DNA of 10,734 nucleotides from Clostridia bacterium (GTDB taxonomy: Bacteria; Bacillota; Clostridia; Christensenellales; Aristaeellaceae): assembly GCA_017537105.1 (NCBI GenBank), contig JAFWBZ010000196.1, positions 1 to 10,734 on the forward strand. Direction: 5' to 3'. The position numbers and the translations under genes were made by a program. Under the pieces are notes generated by a model. It was not told where the DNA came from. It worked only from the letters and a program-made list of their open reading frames with translations, and did not search any database. Below are positions 7,610 through 10,734 of this stretch, piece after piece (position 1 is the first letter of the stretch; every line of letters starts with the position of its first letter).

Positions 7610-9160
7610 ATGAAACACAAAGTAACAACGCTCATTCTCATGCTGCTGATCGTGGCGATGGCGGCAACCGCCATGGCGGAGGTGTATCGCTACAGCACGC
7701 AGAAGGATGTCAAGGTCTACGAAACGCGCAGCCTGGACGCCAAGGTCATCCGAAAACTGAGCAAGGATGAAAAGGTCATCCTGGAGGTGGACCAGAAGGA
7801 GATCAAGGACTGGCTGGGAATCCTCTGCACGGCGAGCGACGGCAGCCACATGATCGGCTGGGTGCAGCGGCAATACCTGACGGACCATCTGCACAGCTGG
7901 GGCAAGTGGAAGACGACCAAGAAGGCCACCTGCACCAAGGAGGGCCAGAAGGAGCGCGCCTGCAAGATCTGCGGCAGAACGCAGAGCAAGAAGATCCCAA
8001 AGGCCGATCACGAATACGGAAAGTGGACGGTGCTGCGCCAGCCCACCTGCACCAGCAAGGGCGAGCGCAAGCACACGTGCAAGAATTGCGGCCACGAGGA
8101 GCGGGCGTCCATTAAGATGGTGCCGCACGACTACGGCGCGTGGAAGGTCATCGTGGCGACCACCGATCACTCCTCCGGCGTTCGCGAGCATGCGTGCCAG
8201 AATTGTGGACACAGCGAGCGGGTGAGCTTTGATCCCGAGGGCACGCTGCGCCGCAAGGCCAAGGGCAGCGCGGTGCGGGAGCTGCAGCAGCTGCTGGTGG
8301 ATCAGGGCTACCTGAAGTCCGGTGGAGTGGACGGCACCTATGGCGGCGGCACGGAAAAGGCCATCATGCAATTTCAGAAGGACCAGGGGCTGGAGCCGGA
8401 CGGCATCGCCTGGCCCCAGACGCTGCAGCGGCTGCGCCACGACTACGGCGAATGGGAGGTCGTCGTCGCGCTGACCCGCGCTGCCGACGGCGAGTGGGTG
8501 CGCGTCTGCAAAGACTGCGGCCACGAAGACCGCATGATCGTCAAGGCCGAACCTACGCTCTCCCGCAAGCAGAAGGGTGGCGCAGTGAAGGCCGTTCAGA
8601 AGATGCTGGGAGACCTCGGCTTCAGTGCCGGCAAGGCGGACGGCGCCTATGGGCCCAAGCTGGACAGCGCCTTCGAGGCGTTCGCCGAGGCCAACGGCCT
8701 GACGTTCAACGCCAACCGCATATTCCCGGCCGATGCCGATGCGCTGATGCGCGCATGGATCCAGGCTCAGCCGGAGGAAAGCTGGATGGGGCAGGGCGAC
8801 AAGGATTCGGCGGTCAACCTGATCCTTCGCGTCACACCCTCCCGGAAAGCGGATGAGGAGACGCCGGACGGCATGCTGCGCTTCGATTGGACCGTCTCCA
8901 ACCTGGGCAGCCAGAAGTGCAGTTTCCGCGCGCTCCTGATGGGCAAAACGAGTGACGACATCATGGAAAACGGCATGGTCGGGGCGCTCGACTGGATCGA
9001 ACTGAAGGCGAACGGCAAAAACAGCGCCAGCGGCACGCTCTTCGTCTCCGCGGACTGGGCCAGCGACGACGGCATTTTGGACCTGTGTGCCGTCGCGACC
9101 CAGGAGAAGACCGGCGAGCACTGGACCAGCAATGTCAGTTCCTGCAATCTGAACGGATAA
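7610..9160 (+). CDS. Secreted SH3, Cys-Gly repeat and double peptidoglycan-binding protein
   Basis: The 516-residue protein starts at ATG 7610, which has GGGGGA (7597-7602) 7 bases upstream; the in-frame ATG at 7595 has none. Residues 1-23 are a signal peptide (TAMA, cleaved before E24). Residues about 25-92 resemble a bacterial SH3 domain (VYETRSLDAKVIRKL, then GWVQRQYL). Four repeats starting H95, H134, H173 and H277 follow the pattern HxxGxW then CxxCG. The first two also carry an earlier Cys (C108, C147), which the last two have lost. Peptidoglycan-binding domains lie at about 212-276 and 316-380. Residues about 395-516 form an unassigned beta-rich end. Such His-Trp-Cys-Gly repeats are common in exported proteins of Clostridia and may bind metal or form disulfides. 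No hydrolase domain is seen. The gene follows the oxidoreductase by 47 bases and ends before a clear terminator. A wall-binding structural role is inferred. Confidence 0.88.
   Translation: MKHKVTTLILMLLIVAMAATAMAEVYRYSTQKDVKVYETRSLDAKVIRKLSKDEKVILEVDQKEIKDWLGILCTASDGSHMIGWVQRQYLTDHLHSWGKWKTTKKATCTKEGQKERACKICGRTQSKKIPKADHEYGKWTVLRQPTCTSKGERKHTCKNCGHEERASIKMVPHDYGAWKVIVATTDHSSGVREHACQNCGHSERVSFDPEGTLRRKAKGSAVRELQQLLVDQGYLKSGGVDGTYGGGTEKAIMQFQKDQGLEPDGIAWPQTLQRLRHDYGEWEVVVALTRAADGEWVRVCKDCGHEDRMIVKAEPTLSRKQKGGAVKAVQKMLGDLGFSAGKADGAYGPKLDSAFEAFAEANGLTFNANRIFPADADALMRAWIQAQPEESWMGQGDKDSAVNLILRVTPSRKADEETPDGMLRFDWTVSNLGSQKCSFRALLMGKTSDDIMENGMVGALDWIELKANGKNSASGTLFVSADWASDDGILDLCAVATQEKTGEHWTSNVSSCNLNG
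7892..8242 (+). repeat. Three 39-residue Cys-Gly repeats in tandem
   Basis: Units start at H95, H134 and H173 of the protein, an exact period of 39 residues. Each has aromatic residues near its start (GKW, GKW, GAW) and ends near CKICG, CKNCG and CQNCG. Copies one and two have TCT before the spacer. The third has Asp in place of that Cys. Confidence 0.75.
8126..8749 (+). repeat. Tandem duplication of a 104-residue Cys-Gly plus wall-binding module
   Basis: Residues 173-276 and 277-380 align end to end. Both start HDYG-x-W, share CxxCGH at C196/C199 and C300/C303 (offset exactly 104), continue through TL-x-RK-x-KG-x-AV, and finish with a peptidoglycan-binding domain (DQGYL with DGTYG; DLGFS with DGAYG). 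The copies have drifted, so the duplication is not recent. Confidence 0.75.
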
Positions 9161-9279
9161 CTCAGCGATATTCAAGCATAGCGCGCTTTCCGGTGGACTG
9201 TACGTTCGCTGTGCAGAGACCTATCAGGGACAGGAATGCGCAAACCACGGGATAAACCCTTGTGAGGCAGACCAACCAA

Positions 9280-9316
9280 CCCAGGCCGGCACTGGATGCC
9301 GGCCTGGGTATTCTTT
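9280..9316 (+). terminator. Strong intrinsic terminator
   Basis: CCCAGGCCGGCA (9280-9291) and TGCCGGCCTGGG (9297-9308) are perfect 12-base arms with the loop CTGGA, followed by TATTCTTT. It lies 120 bases after the exported SH3 gene and ends just before the IS66-type end. The 9161-9279 stretch before it holds no gene I can support. Confidence 0.9.
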
Positions 9317-9330
9317 GTAACCGCTAAATA

Positions 9331-9590
9331 GTAAGCGCACAATAATCCCTCGTACTGCATACATGCAAGAAAAATGAGACAATAGGGTAGGAAACTCAGA
9401 CAGTCTCATCGATTCTCTGAGAATCCAAGAGAATCTCAGGGAAGGGTGCGAAGCGGAATGGACGTCAGGGCAATCAAGCACGCAGCGAAGCTGTCGGAAT
9501 GGAGCGAACGCATACGGGCGTGCCGGTCGAGTGGGAAGCAGGTAAGGACCTGGTGTGAAGAAAACGGGATCAACGTCAAGAGCTACGCCT
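9331..9590 (+). mobile_element. Left-end remnant of an IS66-family insertion sequence
   Basis: The element seems to begin at GTAAGCGCAC (9331-9340), which matches the GTAA-type tip known for IS66 terminal repeats. A leader follows, then the start of the accessory gene tnpA at 9458. Similarity to IS66 stops at about codon 43, near 9580-9595, where the frame enters a transporter gene. The rest of tnpA, tnpB, the transposase gene and the right end are all missing, so this copy cannot move by itself. The eight bases before the tip (GCTAAATA, 9323-9330) would be one copy of a target duplication, but the partner copy is absent. The exact junction is a judgement by eye. Confidence 0.65.
9374..9435 (+). 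repeat. Inverted and direct repeats in the IS leader
   Basis: ATGAGAC (9374-9380) and GTCTCAT (9403-9409) can form a 7-pair stem. GATTCTC (9411-9417) and GAGAATC (9419-9425) form a tight 7-base palindrome about T9418, and GAGAATC recurs at 9429-9435, so the second stem has two possible partners. The structures lie just before tnpA and could shield translation of the transposition genes, as happens in other insertion sequences. That role is inferred. Confidence 0.45.
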
Positions 9591-10636
9591 ACGCCCCGAT
9601 TCTGGCCCGGATGACGCAGATCGCGATTACCCCGATCGAGAACGTGGACAACGTGGCGGTTGCGCCCATCGGATGCGGCCCGTTCATGCTCTCGGACTAC
9701 GAGAGCGATCAGTACATCGAGATGGTGAAGTTTGACGACTACTATGCGGCGGATGAAATCAGCATTGCGGGCATTCGCTTCACCTTCCTGCCCGAGTACA
9801 ACGCGGCGCGCACCGCATTCCTCTCGGGCGATCTCGACATCCTGCTCTGGACCGACGCGAACGACGTTCCCGCCATGGAGCGCCAGAGCGGCACGACCGT
9901 GGTGCCTGCGGAGCTGCTGGCGATCTACTATACCGGCTTTGACTGCACGCGCGCTCCGTTCGACGACGCGAGGGTGCGCCGGGCCATCTACCTGGCGCTG
10001 GACCGCAGCCAGTTCGTCGATTCCGTGCTCAGCGGCAACGCCGAGTGCCTCTACTCCCTGATGAGCTCGAAGAGCCCGTACTACAACGAAGCCTGGACCA
10101 CCGAGCAGAACATCGAAGAGGCCAAGGCGCTCCTGGCGGAGGCCGGTTACGCGGACGGATTCAGCATGACCATCACCACGCCCAATACGCCCGTGGAGGG
10201 CCCCATCGGCGAGATCCTTCAGGTGCAGCTGGCGGCGATCGGCATCGACGCCAAGCTGGAAAAGCCCGACGTGGCCACCTATCTGGACCAGGTGTTCACC
10301 AAGCACGAATTTGAGATCATGATCTGCGGCACGACGGGATTTGGCGATCCGGATTCCCCGGCCTATGACTTCCTGGCGCCCGCCGGCAACAACTACAAGA
10401 ACTTCAAGTACCAGAACGAAGAGGTTTGGGATCTGCTGGAGAAGGCGCGCTCCGTGTACGACGAGGCAGAGCGCAAGGCGTTCTACGACCAGGCGTTCCA
10501 GCTCATCTACGATGAAGCGCCCGTGATTCCCATCATGAGCGAGACGCGCTACTCGACGATTCACGATTACGTGAAGGGCTTCGTGTCCCGTCAGAACCTG
10601 ACCTACGACTTCTCCAGGATCGTGCTGGAAGACTAA
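9458..10636 (+). CDS. IS66 TnpA start fused to a truncated ABC substrate-binding protein
   Basis: The open frame encodes 392 residues from ATG 9458; an in-frame GTG at 9446 is the alternative. Residues 1-43 match the start of the IS66 accessory protein TnpA: LSEWSERIRACRSSGK, then TWCEENGINVKSY. From about residue 46 the protein is the middle and end of a family 5 (peptide/nickel type) substrate-binding protein: APIGCGPF, KFDDYYAADE, FLSGDLDIL, DDARVRRAIYLALDR, AKALLAEAGYADGF and the final APVIPIMSETRYSTIHDYVKGF. The signal peptide, lipobox and roughly the first 120-190 residues of a normal protein of about 520 are gone, so the product cannot be exported to bind peptide. Most likely this is a decayed gene created by insertion and deletion, or a false join in the assembly. 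A functional chimera is unlikely. No permease or ATPase gene follows inside the window. Confidence 0.8.
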   Translation: MDVRAIKHAAKLSEWSERIRACRSSGKQVRTWCEENGINVKSYAYAPILARMTQIAITPIENVDNVAVAPIGCGPFMLSDYESDQYIEMVKFDDYYAADEISIAGIRFTFLPEYNAARTAFLSGDLDILLWTDANDVPAMERQSGTTVVPAELLAIYYTGFDCTRAPFDDARVRRAIYLALDRSQFVDSVLSGNAECLYSLMSSKSPYYNEAWTTEQNIEEAKALLAEAGYADGFSMTITTPNTPVEGPIGEILQVQLAAIGIDAKLEKPDVATYLDQVFTKHEFEIMICGTTGFGDPDSPAYDFLAPAGNNYKNFKYQNEEVWDLLEKARSVYDEAERKAFYDQAFQLIYDEAPVIPIMSETRYSTIHDYVKGFVSRQNLTYDFSRIVLED

Positions 10637-10648
10637 ATCAATGATCCC

Positions 10649-10680
10649 GGGAAAAGGGCAGGAGCGCCTGCCCTTTTCCC
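10649..10680 (+). terminator. Strong intrinsic terminator after the fusion gene
   Basis: GGGAAAAGGGCAGG (10649-10662) and CCTGCCCTTTTCCC (10667-10680) are perfect 14-base arms with the loop AGCG. The inner GC stem (GGGCAGG with CCTGCCC) is followed by TTTT, the usual layout with an A tract on the other side, so it may work both ways. It starts 12 bases after the stop codon and would separate the substrate-binding gene from whatever follows. Confidence 0.88.
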
Positions 10681-10716
10681 TCCCGGGCAGCCGCAAATAT
10701 AGGAAAAGGAGACGGC

Positions 10717-10734
10717 TTGATTGCCGGAGAAAAC
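10717..10734 (+). CDS. Possible start of a further gene, cut by the window edge
   Basis: AAGGAG (10706-10711) is followed after 5 bases by TTG at 10717, giving M-I-A-G-E-N before the sequence ends. TTG is also the start of the first gene in the window, so it is acceptable here. Six codons are far too few for any product call, and the true start could lie outside. Confidence 0.25.

Overview
The window is about 10.7 kb of moderately GC-rich bacterial DNA, with every credible gene on the + strand. Strong GGAGG-type ribosome sites, Sec signal peptides ending in A-x-A, SH3 plus peptidoglycan-binding domains, exported Cys-x-x-Cys-Gly repeats and an IS66-type end all suggest an anaerobic member of the Bacillota, probably of the Clostridia. 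This placement is an inference from gene style. No marker gene is present to fix it.

Layout. (1) Positions 1-222 are an AT-rich leader with two promoter-like sites. (2) Positions 223-4861 hold a run of three exported proteins: an 888-residue protein built almost wholly of about 26 tandem 32-residue YD/RHS-like repeats (223-2889); a secreted protein with one peptidoglycan-binding domain and an unassigned C-terminal domain (2933-4009); and a second peptidoglycan-binding protein (4094-4861) whose frame is broken by a single in-frame TAG inside the binding domain. A hairpin at 4901-4938 may close this group. (3) Positions 5007-7562 hold two metabolic genes: a tartrate/D-malate dehydrogenase of the isopropylmalate dehydrogenase superfamily and an FAD-dependent oxidoreductase. 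(4) Positions 7610-9160 encode a third peptidoglycan-binding exported protein (SH3, four Cys-Gly repeats, two binding domains, C-terminal domain), followed by a clear intrinsic terminator. (5) At 9331 the left end of an IS66-family element begins. After about 255 bp it runs without a frame break into the middle of an oligopeptide ABC-transporter substrate-binding protein gene, giving a hybrid frame (9458-10636) with no secretion signal. A second strong terminator follows, and a possible new gene starts at the very edge.

How the genes may work together. The four exported proteins look like a cell-envelope set. Three share the same peptidoglycan-binding module but carry different partner domains. 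The dehydrogenase and oxidoreductase form a plausible two-step pair acting on hydroxy acids, but nothing in the window names the substrate. The substrate-binding gene is probably a relic of insertion and deletion, or possibly an assembly join across an IS copy.

No CRISPR array, phage gene, tRNA or rRNA was recognised. I do not see a convincing new defence or mobile system. The points most worth checking are the in-frame amber codon, the IS66/substrate-binding fusion, the very long repeat protein and the 104-residue module duplication.
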